Shown piece after piece: positions 41,030 through 51,798 of a DNA stretch of 64,000 nt. Source of the DNA: Arctopsyche grandis (lineage: Eukaryota > Arthropoda > Insecta > Trichoptera > Hydropsychidae); NCBI RefSeq assembly GCF_051622035.1, contig NC_135359.1, positions 28,301,501 through 28,365,500 on the forward strand, given 5' to 3'. Numbering within the stretch: the stretch's first letter is position 1; every line of letters starts with the position of its first letter. A program made the position numbers and the translations under genes. The notes below the pieces were generated by a model that was not told where the DNA came from, ran no database searches, and saw only the letters and a program-made list of their open reading frames with translations.

Positions 41030-41960
41030 CAGCTTCTCCGATCCATTTATGTATCTATTGTCTTGGAACGTAAAGGTCTCCAGTGGTGAGTCTATTGCTC
41101 TGTGAGAACTCCAGCGTATCTTTTGTTCGGCACTTAATGAGTCCCGTTCGCCTAATCCGGGGTCTGTATTGTTCACCCACGAATGCACTTAGACAGTAAA
41201 TACTCTCTCCCATGTTCACACGTTACAGTATGTATTTACATACATGGGTTATATTGAAATTCTTTGAAAGGTAAAAAATATACCGTTTTTTTTTCAAATT
41301 TAAATATGTATACTGTTAGTATTACAACTTCGGCATTTAAAAATATCCAATTAAATTTACAATATTTTTATTGTAGTGAATTTAAAATGAAAGCAGCATT
41401 TATTTTTTTTAATATTCATATTAATCAAATTAGTACATACATATATCAAATACATATGGCAAATTGCATTTTATTTATATAGTCTTACAGTTACAGATAT
41501 AATTTATATTCAATGTGTAAATAATACATCAAATACTTTTGCGAAATGCATACTTACTAACATAAATTATTATATGATATTTTTCAGCTGAGAAAATACA
41601 CCACATACTGTAATTAAGTAAGTCATTATTTATTCATTTGAAACAAAGGCCAAAAACACACTTTTATAAATATTTTTTATTTATTTTATTTTCAAAAATA
41701 GCTCAATAGCTTATACAAGATATTTGATATCTGTTTTAGCAGATATTAGTTTTGTTAATTTTAAGCTCGGTTCACTAGATGTTCAAAACTTTTTTATCCA
41801 CCACATTTGTATAATAATACTTCATTTAATTGTAAAATTGCACGGATATACCGTCTTTACAATTGTACAGTTGATTGCCCTTATTTGTTCTCTAACTCTA
41901 TCAGTACATTCAGAGCAAAGGTGAAGAGGCAAATCTGTGGTTGATTCATTGTCACTCATT
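41030..41960 (+). repeat. 0.9-kb dispersed repeat with RT tail remnant, copy 2
   Basis: Colinear with 25950-26850. The left end has the AGCTTC(T/C)CCGATCCATTTA block and GTAAAGGTCTCCA; the right end (41760-41950) is the decayed RT C-terminus. The 14-bp inverted repeat of copy 1 is imperfect here. Confidence 0.7.
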
Positions 41961-42599
41961 GTTTTATTAATATTTACTATGTTTTTGTATTTTTTTTTTT
42001 GTTTTTTACTGTATTACCATGCGGTGCTCACTTTAATAGGAATTAAAATATTTTATTTTATGTTTATATCTTCTTTTCGATCTATTTCTCTTTTATTGTA
42101 AATTTATTACTTTTTCTAATTATTTTTACCTCAACCGGTAGTAGTACTTTGACTCTAGAGAATCAAGGATGTTTATGTTTTTCTCACAACTTTTGGGTGT
42201 ATTGAACTAATATTTTATACCTAGAAGCTTAAGCTTAATATCACGATAATATTATATATAAAATTTGGTGAACATCAGTCAGTCATCAATCAAGTGATAG
42301 TTTACTCTTGTTCGATTTTTCTTCCACTATTTTTCACGACCCTTTAAATGTGTGTGCTCTTCTTGAAAAAAATCTAGTAATTGTAACGTTGCGACACTGC
42401 GCAGCAAATTTTGTACATCATTCGCTCGGTAACCTTTACTTATTTAAACGCCTATAAGTTTATCTTTATCACACTAAATCTTATAAAATTTGCATTATAG
42501 ACTCTCATATATGTATATATTACTGCACCAATAAGTTAAATATATAATGAATGTTAAAATGTTTATATTATAATGGTGATAATTCGATATGCGTTATAG

Positions 42600-42765
42600 C
42601 CAATTTGCACCTAGGTCTATAGTAGCTATAAAAAATACAATAAATAAATGTTCATATATGATATAAATAAGCTGTTACATGACGACTTAGTATCCCATTT
42701 GGATATCTGTATGTACCTGTCGCTGCTGCTGCTTCTGCCCCTTCCTCGTTTACTTGTACTTTCAA
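42600..42765 (-). pseudogene. Serpin exon 8/9 remnant
   Basis: On the minus strand the end of exon 8 reads VNEEGAEAAAAT up to a GT donor at 42717. It is followed by an intron matching those of serpins A and B (GTACATACAGATATCC...) and a TATAG acceptor at about 42626. Only about ten codons of an exon 9 follow (ATIDLGANW-type loop start) before homology stops. Upstream of the hinge the sequence changes abruptly into an unrelated repeat. A relic of a lost or rearranged serpin copy with yet another loop sequence. Confidence 0.8.
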
Positions 42766-43110
42766 ATTTTAAAGGCTTTATTCGTGATTCGAGAGATGTA
42801 GCAGTTTCAACTATTGAATTACACAATTTTTCACCCGAAACCTGATGCAGTCCGTAAATGGGTTGGGCAAGCTGTGGTTGGGGTTGTTCATCAATCATTC
42901 ACGCCGATTTACCCTCGGAGTTTGTCCCATGTGACGCTGATACGATGCAGCATCTGTACTGGATCAAGCTGCACTCTCACACATCGTCCATTTTCCTTAT
43001 TTTCGTGTAATATAGCACATGTAATACAATATATCACAAGAAACCCAAGAAAAAACAATTTAGATTTGATCGAGCGTCATCGCTAAAATAACCCTTGGTC
43101 CTAATCGGAA
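42766..43110 (-). pseudogene. Coding-like remnant: hydrophobic leader plus GRCVRVQ segment
   Basis: On the minus strand from about 43075 one frame reads KLFFLGFLVIYCITCAIL, then HENKENGRCVRVQLDPVQML before a stop. A second run, 42898-42766, reads MIDEQPQPQLAQPIYGLHQV and SGEKLCNSIVETATSLESRI. Decayed homologues occur in the 3' flanks of serpins C (50300-51660) and E (60270-61245). The leader plus ENGRCVRVQ faintly recalls a signal peptide and the start of a CLIP domain of insect proteases, but the cysteine pattern is incomplete and I do not claim the family. No full gene can be built here. Confidence 0.3.
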
Positions 43111-43384
43111 TAATGAGGTGATTATGAAAGTGGTTTAAGCTAAGAAATTTAATTAAAAAAAAAAAAGAGTTCATCGTTTATTTCGGTTCACATTGTTGTA
43201 AAATAATATAATATATTTCAATGGTATGGTGCTTTTGTTTATTTTGATAATAGACTCAGTTGTATGGGTGCCGCGTCTCTTGTTACATCATTATTTTTGA
43301 GTCTATATTACTTGCAATCTAAAATTTAATTTAATTACTATTATGTCATCATCGAATAATGGCGCAGGTATCTACATATGTACA

Positions 43385-43388
<4 letters not shown>

Positions 43389-43460
<72 letters not shown>
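43389..43460. repeat. (TA)n microsatellite
   Basis: TA array of about 72 bp. Confidence 0.96.
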
Positions 43461-43463
<3 letters not shown>

Positions 43464-44189
43464 TTCGGTCTTTCGTGTCATGCGGGGAAGACGTGCTTCT
43501 GCGTTCTTCCCGCTATTACTCGCTTAAACCCGGCTATTGCACGAAATTTAATCTAAAAATTTAACCATCTAATCACTTATTTTACTAATTGCATCCTAGT
43601 ATAATTTAAGTGTAAAAATAAACAGACGATCGGCCGTTAACAGCGTTTTTAATATCAGTGATTGCGAAAAATTTTGTGTTAATTTTGTGTCAGTTACAAA
43701 AGCGTATACGAACGAGATACATCTCCCTACCTGAATACAAAAAAATAAGGGTCCCTGCTCGCCAGTCAAAATTCGGTCCCACAGAAGCAATAAATCTTCC
43801 ACATAATTGCTTTCAGACAAAAATTTTTAACGAACTTTACTTAATAGAATAATAGCAAACAGAAACGGTGTTTCCCAACTGTCTAATAGTTCTTTTTCAT
43901 ATTTAATTTATATTAAAGTAATTCGTGTAATTTTATATTCTTTACTAAATTTATTATTAAAATATTAAATTGCAAACCGCACTCACATATATAAATCCGT
44001 TGTCTCCAAAGAGGCGTCTCACGATAAAGATCTGTAAAAAAGTAGTATAACAATTGCTAATCTATTATTATCATAACTAACTACTTTCACTTACAAAGTA
44101 ACCCTGTTAAATGGCATGTAATAACTCATAAGTAATCCAAGTGATACCTAGGATGACTATCTGTCAAAGCTGACCACAGAGAAGAGTCT
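43461..44189. other. Stretch 5' of the RTE element, no gene seen
   Basis: No coding feature. Its right part (perhaps from about 43860) may be the 5' UTR of the RTE element, but I found no repeat copy in the window to set the boundary. Confidence 0.35.
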
Positions 44190-47147
44190 ATGGCGGTAAG
44201 AACTCACTCCTTGAATGGAAATCTCTCTCAAGTACCGCCTTTTTCTCAACACATCTTGGATAAATGCGAGAAAAATAATATCCAAACCTCCAACAAGGTA
44301 AGAGTGACGATGGATGATAGCTTAGCTAATAGAAACCTGTATTTAGCCACGTACAATGTAAGAACGTTATCGAGTGAAGGAAGTGTGCTTGCATTAGAGA
44401 ATGAATTAGAAAATATCAAATGGGATATAATAGGACTTAGTGAAGTAAGACGAAAACAGCAAAACCAAATAATCCTAAAAAGTGGTAACTGTCTCTACTG
44501 GAGAGGGCTACCAAATGGTAGAATAGGAGGAGTAGGGTTTCTTATCAATAAGAGAATAGAAAGAAATATTATAGAAATAAGCGACATATCGGAACGTATA
44601 TGCTATATAGTATTAAGAATCTCGAGCAGGTACACTTGTCAAATCTTCCAAGTGTACGCCCCCACATCTAGCCACCCAGACGAGGAAATAGAAGACTTCT
44701 ACGAAAAAATACAGGACGCATACGATAATAGCCGTCACCACTTTAAAATAATCATGGGCGACTTTAACGCAAAAATAGGACAAAAGGCAAATACTGAAAG
44801 AGCAGTAGGCAATTTTGGTACCGGCCAAAGAAACGACAGAGGCGATCGCCTCATAGAATTCGCAGAACACAACAGGCTCTTTATCACTAATTCATTTTTC
44901 AGGAAAAACACCAACAATAAGTGGACTTGGGAGAGTCCTAAAGGAGACAGAAACGAGATCGATTTCATCCTAACAAATGCCCTGCACTCCGTTAAAGACG
45001 TTAGTGTTTTAAGTAAAGTAGATATAGGTAGCGATCACAGATTAGTCCGTGCCAAGATGGCCATTAATATAAATTGCGAACGTAGGAAATTAATAAAAGG
45101 ATGCAGTAACTCTCCAGATTTCGCTCAACTAAGGTCTAGGAAAAAGGAATTCGAACTCGAACTTGGAAATCGATACGGGAAATTAAACCCAGAAGCAGAC
45201 ATCGAGGAATTGAACACTGTAATTAGTTCGGTTCTAACCTCAACAGGTAAGAAATTAGGTGGATTCAGGAAACAGATTAAATTAAGCAAAATTTCAGCGG
45301 AAACAAAAAACCTAATTAAGCATAAAAGGAATTTAGATAGGGATAATAATAAGCAAGAATACAATCTAGTAAATAAGGAAATTAAAAAGAGAATAGTCAG
45401 GGATGTCAGGGATTTTAACAGCAAGCTAATAGAAAATACCATTAAGAATAACCGTAGCCTGAAAAAGTGCAAACAGGATCTTTTCTTAGGCAAAAACCAA
45501 ATGATCGCAATCAGATCAGAGAGCGGAGTAATAATTAGGAATAGAGAAGAAATCATAGACAGAGTTTACACGTTCTATGCAAAACTATACGAGAACGACA
45601 ACGGCCAATTCCCCGCTCTGGAATCGACACACGGCCAAAGGGTTCCTGCAGTATTGCCTAGCGAAGTAGAGGCCGCGCTAAAAACTGCAAAGAACGGTAA
45701 AACCCCAGGGGAAGATAATATTCCCATTGACTTACTAAAATGTGGCGGCCCCCCCCTAATTAATATCTTAGCTAGGCTTTTCAGCAAATGCATCCAGAAC
45801 CAAGTTATACCAGAAGGATGGAATAACGCAACTATCATTTTAATACACAAAAAAGGCGACAAAAGCGATATCAAGAACTACCGACCCATTAGTCTACTTT
45901 CAGCGGTCTACAAGCTCTTCACGAAGGTTATTACAGAAAGGCTGAAGAATATCCTCGACGAGAACCAACCTATAGAGCAGGCAGGGTTTAGGGCAAATTT
46001 CAGCACAATGGACCACCTCCAAGTAGTTGGCGAACTAATCGAGCGCGCCAACGAATATCAACGGCCATTGTGCCTAGGTTTCGTCGATTATGAGAAAGCC
46101 TTCGATACAGTTAGTCATAATGCAGTACTTAACGCTCTAAAAACACAGGGAGTGCCGGAACCCTATGTGGGACTGTTAGCTGCAATATATAAGAATGCCA
46201 CAGCTTCGGTTAAAATTTTTTCAGGTACAGATAGATTTAGCATAGGAAAAGGAGTAAGACAAGGAGATACAATCTCGCCCAAGTTATTCAATGCGGTGCT
46301 TGAGGGAGTTTTCAGGAAATTGGATTGGGATACAGCCGGAGTAAGCATCAATGGTCGCTTTTTGAGTCACCTTCGGTTCGCAGACGATATAGTTTTAGTA
46401 GCTCGTGATTCAGCTGACCTACTTATCAGACTAACACAGCTGGACAGGGAAAGTAGAAAAGTAGGATTAAAAATTAACGTAGATAAGACTAAACTAATGT
46501 TCAATAGTTATTGCATGCCTGATAGCATCCCCTTAGATGATAAACCAGTAGAAGTAGTAAATAATTATTTATATTTAGGTCAAATAATTGACATGTCTGG
46601 TAGTAAAAATGAAGAGATAAAGAGACGTATGAAATTAGGGTGGAGTGCATTTGGACGGATGAATGCTGTTTTTAAATCAAAAATGCCACTCTGCCTGAAG
46701 AAAAGGATCTTTGATCAATGCGTTTTGCCAGTGATGACGTATGGATGTGAAACTTGGACACTGAACGCCAAGATGCAAAATAAAATCCAATGCACTCAAA
46801 GAAGTATGGAACGCTGTATGCTTGGCATAACGAGGAAAGACAGGAAGCGGAACACGTGGGTGAGAAATATGACAAGGGTAGTGGACATAGTGGATAGAGT
46901 GAAGAGATTGAAATGGCAATGGGCGGGTCACGTAGCTAGGAGGATGGACGAAAGGTGGACAAAAGAAGTGCTTGAATGGTACCCGAGAGAAGGCAAAAGA
47001 GTAAAAGGAAGACCGCAAGGAAGATGGGTGAACGAAATTAGGAAAATGTGCGGAATGAGATGGATGAGTGTTGCGCAAAACAGAGACGAGTGGAAGCGTG
47101 TTGGAGAGGCCTTCATCCAGCAGTGGATGGCGAATGGCTGTAAATGA
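44190..47147 (+). CDS. RTE-type retrotransposon ORF: endonuclease-reverse transcriptase, 985 aa
   Basis: One uninterrupted frame. The N-terminal AP-like endonuclease shows ATYNVRTL (about residue 53), LSEVRRK (about 82), GDFNAKIG (about 189) and GSDHRLV (about 281). The RT shows NGKTPGEDNIPIDLL (about 502), YRPISLLSAVYKLFTKV, QAGFRANFSTMDHL (about 598), VDYEKAFDTV (about 632), GVRQGDTISPKLFNAV (about 688) and the catalytic FADDIVL (about 730). The C-terminal part has WAGHVARRMDERWTKEVLEW and GRPQGRWVNEIRK, which together with a single ORF and a short 3' end fits the RTE clade. The protein would nick target DNA and reverse transcribe its own RNA there. All key residues are present, so this copy looks recent and perhaps competent. 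A second possible start is MDDSLANRN about 40 codons in. Confidence 0.95.
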   Translation: MAVRTHSLNGNLSQVPPFSQHILDKCEKNNIQTSNKVRVTMDDSLANRNLYLATYNVRTLSSEGSVLALENELENIKWDIIGLSEVRRKQQNQIILKSGNCLYWRGLPNGRIGGVGFLINKRIERNIIEISDISERICYIVLRISSRYTCQIFQVYAPTSSHPDEEIEDFYEKIQDAYDNSRHHFKIIMGDFNAKIGQKANTERAVGNFGTGQRNDRGDRLIEFAEHNRLFITNSFFRKNTNNKWTWESPKGDRNEIDFILTNALHSVKDVSVLSKVDIGSDHRLVRAKMAININCERRKLIKGCSNSPDFAQLRSRKKEFELELGNRYGKLNPEADIEELNTVISSVLTSTGKKLGGFRKQIKLSKISAETKNLIKHKRNLDRDNNKQEYNLVNKEIKKRIVRDVRDFNSKLIENTIKNNRSLKKCKQDLFLGKNQMIAIRSESGVIIRNREEIIDRVYTFYAKLYENDNGQFPALESTHGQRVPAVLPSEVEAALKTAKNGKTPGEDNIPIDLLKCGGPPLINILARLFSKCIQNQVIPEGWNNATIILIHKKGDKSDIKNYRPISLLSAVYKLFTKVITERLKNILDENQPIEQAGFRANFSTMDHLQVVGELIERANEYQRPLCLGFVDYEKAFDTVSHNAVLNALKTQGVPEPYVGLLAAIYKNATASVKIFSGTDRFSIGKGVRQGDTISPKLFNAVLEGVFRKLDWDTAGVSINGRFLSHLRFADDIVLVARDSADLLIRLTQLDRESRKVGLKINVDKTKLMFNSYCMPDSIPLDDKPVEVVNNYLYLGQIIDMSGSKNEEIKRRMKLGWSAFGRMNAVFKSKMPLCLKKRIFDQCVLPVMTYGCETWTLNAKMQNKIQCTQRSMERCMLGITRKDRKRNTWVRNMTRVVDIVDRVKRLKWQWAGHVARRMDERWTKEVLEWYPREGKRVKGRPQGRWVNEIRKMCGMRWMSVAQNRDEWKRVGEAFIQQWMANGCK

Positions 47148-47183
47148 TGATGATGATGATGATATATATATATATATATATAT
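47148..47183 (+). repeat. (TGA)n and (TA)n tail of the RTE element
   Basis: Directly after the stop codon come repeated GATGATGAT units and then TATATA. RTE elements typically end in short tandem repeats rather than poly(A), so this probably marks the 3' end of the element. Confidence 0.75.
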
Positions 47184-47477
47184 GTGTATTTAAAATAATA
47201 ATAAAAAATTCTGTTCATTATGTCTTAATATATGTAAAGAAACAGATTCTTCTCTAAAAAAAATCTTTTTTTTTGTATGTTAAGCAAAATTTTAAATATT
47301 TGAAACGAAAGAAACATGACCTTGACCACTGTCATAATAATGAGCATAATTCGTTTTTTTTTATTTTAAAAACGGTCTTATATTTGAACCTTAATTTTTT
47401 TTATTTCCGTATAAGTTACATGCAAAAATAATTTGTGAAAATAAAATATAAATCTAGTAAACTAAAAATGTATTGAA

Positions 47478-47690
47478 TTGTAAATAGGTTTTTGAGCTCT
47501 TTTTCCTAGTATGCTATACATTCACATTAGAATAATATAATACTATGATTACTAACAAAATTAAATTAGAATTGTAAAATAGAAAATGACCGGTAGATCA
47601 GTAGCTATTAAAATAGATATAAGATTTACGAGTATTGTGAACAGAATTTCGTAATGATAAAAAGCATTTAAAAATCAAAAAAATCATTGT
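47478..47690 (+). mobile_element. Jockey-like 3' UTR fragment
   Basis: Matches the 3' UTR at 20735-20930 and 30540-30700: GTAAATAGGTTTTTGAGCTC, GATCAGTAGCTATTAAAATA and AAAAAGCATTTAAAAATC. No coding part remains. Confidence 0.8.
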
Positions 47691-47994
47691 ATTGAAACAT
47701 TGTGTTGTGAAAATTAAAAATATTTTTTAATCAATTCAAACGTAAACCTTTAAATGTCTCGAAACGAAAGAAACATTAATTTGACCACTTTCATAATAAT
47801 GAGCTCGTATAAAGGCCTTGTCACCCGTAGATCAAGTCCTGGAGTTGAAAATCTGGGTCAAATGTATGAAATTTTAACTGCCGTTCAAAATTTGAAGAAT
47901 AATCATGTAGGGAATTAATTGAATATAAAAAATATACATATTTAGATAATAATAACTTAATTCAAATTTGTCAATTAAATATTTTATAAGACAC

Positions 47995-48242
47995 TTAACG
48001 GTATCGTCTACCTCTATGCGCCAGTTGAGGTCTTCGCCACAAATGGGAATAATATCTCCTTACATAGCTGTTGCAAATCAAGTCTTGTGGTACTTTTGGT
48101 TCTCCGGTTACTGTGGTTGCAGTAATTTTTGTTCCATATCGTCCCATAAATAATATTTAACCAGTGGTATTCTTGATCGCGAACAAAAATGGACGGTTGC
48201 AGTTGAATCCATTTAAAAGAGGTGATGGCTCGGTTAAAATTG
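47995..48242 (-). pseudogene. Lone serpin last exon (exon 9) with in-frame stop
   Basis: An acceptor TTTTTATAG at the 5' end leads into the same phase as other serpin exons 9. The loop reads AILTEPSPLLNGFNCNRPF, then LFAIKNTTG and a TAA at 48159-48157, where intact copies have GAA. Beyond the stop the frame continues open as ILFMGRYGT and the tail NSYVRRYYSHLWRRP to a final TAA. Its length equals exon 9 of serpin A. Upstream, an intron-8 remnant is interrupted by a non-LTR fragment (48255-48895), and no exon 8 follows. Its 3' flank matches those of serpins C and E. It is a relic copy. Confidence 0.88.
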
Positions 48243-48254
48243 CTATAAAAACGT

Positions 48255-48895
48255 TATTTTAATTGTATGTTTTTAATATTTAATATTTAATATTCAACTA
48301 AAATTTATCAAATCCTAACGCTACCGTTTTCCTATCAATGTCCTATCCTTTAACAATCTTTCTTCAGGCGACGACTCACTGGTGCTACATTCCTTTTTAA
48401 GCTCCTAAATGGTTTCCTTTATTGTTCCGATTTACTGAGTAAGGTTGGTTTCAGGATCCCAGTTAGGTATTCTAGACTCGTTGCACTCTTTTCACTTAAT
48501 CCTTTCAAAACCAATTCCCTAAAATATTCCTATCTGCAGCGTGCTTATCGTATGTTTAACGGGGAGCTGATGATAATGATCTATTCGGTATTTCCTTGCA
48601 TCAATTCAGGACTGCCATCAGGAGAGTCTTGATTGATTGATCCATTTTCTATTTCTATAATGTAATCTTTATCCAATATTATATCACTTTATGTTTAGTT
48701 ACGTACATTTAGACATGTTTTAGGTTTTATCCTTTTCTTTTTCATTTGTTTGTCTCTATGTACCATTTTATGTAATTTTTAAAAATCTATAATTGGACTC
48801 GGGTGTTGTTTTATTTTGTAAAATTTATTCTTTATTTTTATGAATTTCTAAGTTTCTTTTCTGTTGATTTTTCAATAAATAAATAAATATTATAA
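48255..48895 (+). mobile_element. Non-LTR RT fragment inserted in serpin intron 8
   Basis: Plus-strand copy of the family at 21030-22170. It includes TTCAGGCGACGACTCACTGG, the GTATGTTTAACGGGGAGCTG segment and the 3' end TTTTTCAATAAATAAATAAA. Serpin intron sequence resumes after it (TAATGACTTACAAATACATT). The same arrangement is seen at 55440-56235, next to serpin D exon 8. Confidence 0.8.
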
Positions 48896-49859
48896 TGACT
48901 TACAAATACATTTAAATATTAAATAAAAATATTACGGTATAAAATTTATAATTTCTATTACATGTAAAAAATATTTCTGTCTGATTGGGTTAGCGGCTTG
49001 GGGGGATAATTGAATCCAAAACCTTTAAATAAAAAGGACACCTACATATGTATTTATAAGGGGCGGTAACATTCCCGGTCAACTTAAAAATTTAACGTCC
49101 TGTCGATAAGAATTTCAGTAACCGATACTAAGCTTTAGTTCGGTAGGACGAACGGTGTTCAAAAAATCGTGATCTGCGATTCTGAATTCGAATCAGTCAA
49201 AATCTCGAATTTTCGCATGATCACAAAACTTCGTCTATTGTTACTACGTACATGCATTGACAAAGTAATAAAATTAAACTCACGATATTTTTGTGAGTTT
49301 AATTTTATGGGCCTCTGCCCCAGTAAATTTACAATGGGCCTCTGCTATTTTTTAATATTAATCAAGTGAATATCTCAAATATACATAATTTAAAAACAAA
49401 TTGTATTTTATTTATTTAGTTCAAGAATAAATGTGAATCAAATACTCATATATCAAGTAATGCGTATTTACTTACATAAATTATATTTTTCACCTGAAAA
49501 AAGACACCACGTACAGCAATTAAATCATTATTTATAGTATTCGTTTCAAACAATGGCCAAAAAACGCAGTTGCGTCAATATATGTACGATGTACATACAT
49601 GTTTGCACAACATTTTAATTACGCAGTGCACATTTTCGTTGGTTTTATTATTTTCCCAATCTTTCAAATCATTCGCCATCATCTTGGGAATTATGCATAT
49701 ACATAATGTGGGAAAAATATTATTTGTGTTTTATGAATGCAATTATTTTTAAATAATCTAATTCAATTTCATGAAAATAAAGTATTTTTTATTTGCTCTG
49801 CTTTAAGCGTTTTTAGTTTAAAATTTGCAATTTTTCTTCATATTTTTACGAATCTCGTT

Positions 49860-50640
49860 ATTACGAGATAAAATTTTCGCGACAATGAAACTGTGCGGTG
49901 TTATAAATCACTTCAAAGTGAAACGAATTGAAAATCCCCAGACAAATAACAGTATTCTCGGTAGTAGTCTTGAGAAAACGTTGCAATGTATCCTGATCAT
50001 ATAATTGTAAGTTTTTCTTACCTCAACAGTGTAGTCTGAATAATAAATTGTCGTCGGAAAACGCACTAATAAATTTGAATACGATTTCCACCATTTAATA
50101 TGACATTGTTATTGTGTTATGCGTACTTATTTCCGGTTTCAATATTATTCACCCCGCTTATAATCGATTTCCGATAGATTTTACGTCGGCGGTTTAATTT
50201 ATTTGTGCATAAAACTCATGAAAATTTCGATAGATGATAGAATATATGAAAATTTCGCGAGATTCCTATCATGCAAATTACTGAGGTTAGGTGCTGTGTG
50301 TGTGCTAGAAGAAGCATCTAAAAGAAATCATTTAATCATCAATGCTTCTCCCTTTCAAATTCTAAGGGTTTCATTTGTGGTTTCAGAGATATAGCGGTTT
50401 AAATTATTTCTTTACACAATTTTTCATCTGAAACTAAATCACTTCAAAGTGAAACGAATTGAAAATCCCCAGACAAATAACAGTATTCTCGGTAGTAGTC
50501 TTGAGAAAACGTTGTAAAGTATCCTGATCATATAATTGTAACTTTACACAATTTTTCACCTGAAACCAGTTGCAGTCCATAAATGGGTTAGACAAGTTAA
50601 GGTTGGGGTTGTTCATCAATCATTCACGCCAATGGCGTAG
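49860..50640 (-). other. Repeated coding-like segment of unknown origin
   Basis: On the minus strand the phrase QLYDQDTLQRFLKTTTENTV then ICLGIFNSFHFEV appears twice (about 50005-49900 and 50545-50440) and again at 60280-60165, preceded in the 50.6 and 60.3 kb copies by NPFMDCNWFQVKN. The three copies keep the frame through this phrase, but no start, stop or splice pattern makes a gene. Related sequence at 42820-42900 reads differently. I do not recognise the protein. Confidence 0.35.
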
Positions 50641-51798
50641 CGTGAATACCAGGCAACCCCCTGTAAAATATTTAGACACCCCTCCCTCCCCCAAATATAT
50701 TCAAATTATTTTCTTACCGCCAAATAAATTTCCAAAATAATAATTCATATCTTTTTTTCTGAACTTTTTTCCGGCAAACACTTTTTAAAAAAATATTTTG
50801 TTGAAATTCATATTATTTTTCCTCTCAGGTACAATACTTATAAGCTCTTATCCTTTTAGTTGATGTTGTGACATATGCAGTTGACGTAATTTTAATTAGT
50901 TCCAATTTCAAACGAAGTAATTTTTAATAAGTTTCAACTTCGAGAACGAGCTCTCCGAAGTGGCTACAGTTACCGAACACATGAGGAACAAGATGATTGG
51001 AATAACGAATTTATAGAATAATTACAAATGAAGAGCTTCGCCGAAGTATGAAAACTGACGATCTTCTTTATTTTTATAAGGTTTATTTTATTTTAAGCAC
51101 GAACGGAAATCAAGCACTTGATTAGACGATGATTTGTCAAAATCATTGTTATATTGGTCGGTTAGAGATATGTACATTTATGTATCTCAAAGTGCATTCA
51201 TGGAATCTAATCTGGATTACCAACTAGTCGGGCACAATCTCTTGCTGGTGAATTTTCCTTAAAAACTTCCCACCTGTCAATACTGACAGCGAAAATATTA
51301 TAAATTTGTAGGTTTTATTGGTTTTCACGCCTCGTGTAATTTTCTTTTATTGTTTAAGCACTGAAAAAATATATATGTATGTACAATAATAAGAGAATTC
51401 TCAGCTTTATATACATAAATAAAAATAAAAGAAAAAGAGATGCAATAATAAGAGAGGTTTTTAAAAAGCTTTGTCCAATGTGTAGATGCAGCATCTGTAC
51501 TGGATCAAGCTGCACTCTCACACATCGTCCATTCTCCTTATTGTCGTGTAATAAATATTTATAGCACACACTATACAATATCTAAGAAGAAACGCAAGAA
51601 AAAACAACTTGGATTCGACCGTTCATCGCTAATAGCTCTTGGCCGGAGCCGGGATATATAGTAAGCAATTTTAACTACAGGTCAATATTTGAGGAAGAAT
51701 CTTATAGGGAATTAATTGAATATAAAAAATATACATATAATATTTAGATGATAATCATTTAATTCAAATTTCAGTCAATTCAATATTTTATAATCCAC

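Noticed and set aside
44613-47218. Minus-strand ORFs opposite the RTE element
   Set aside because: Shadow frames of the 985-codon ORF with no domain of their own.
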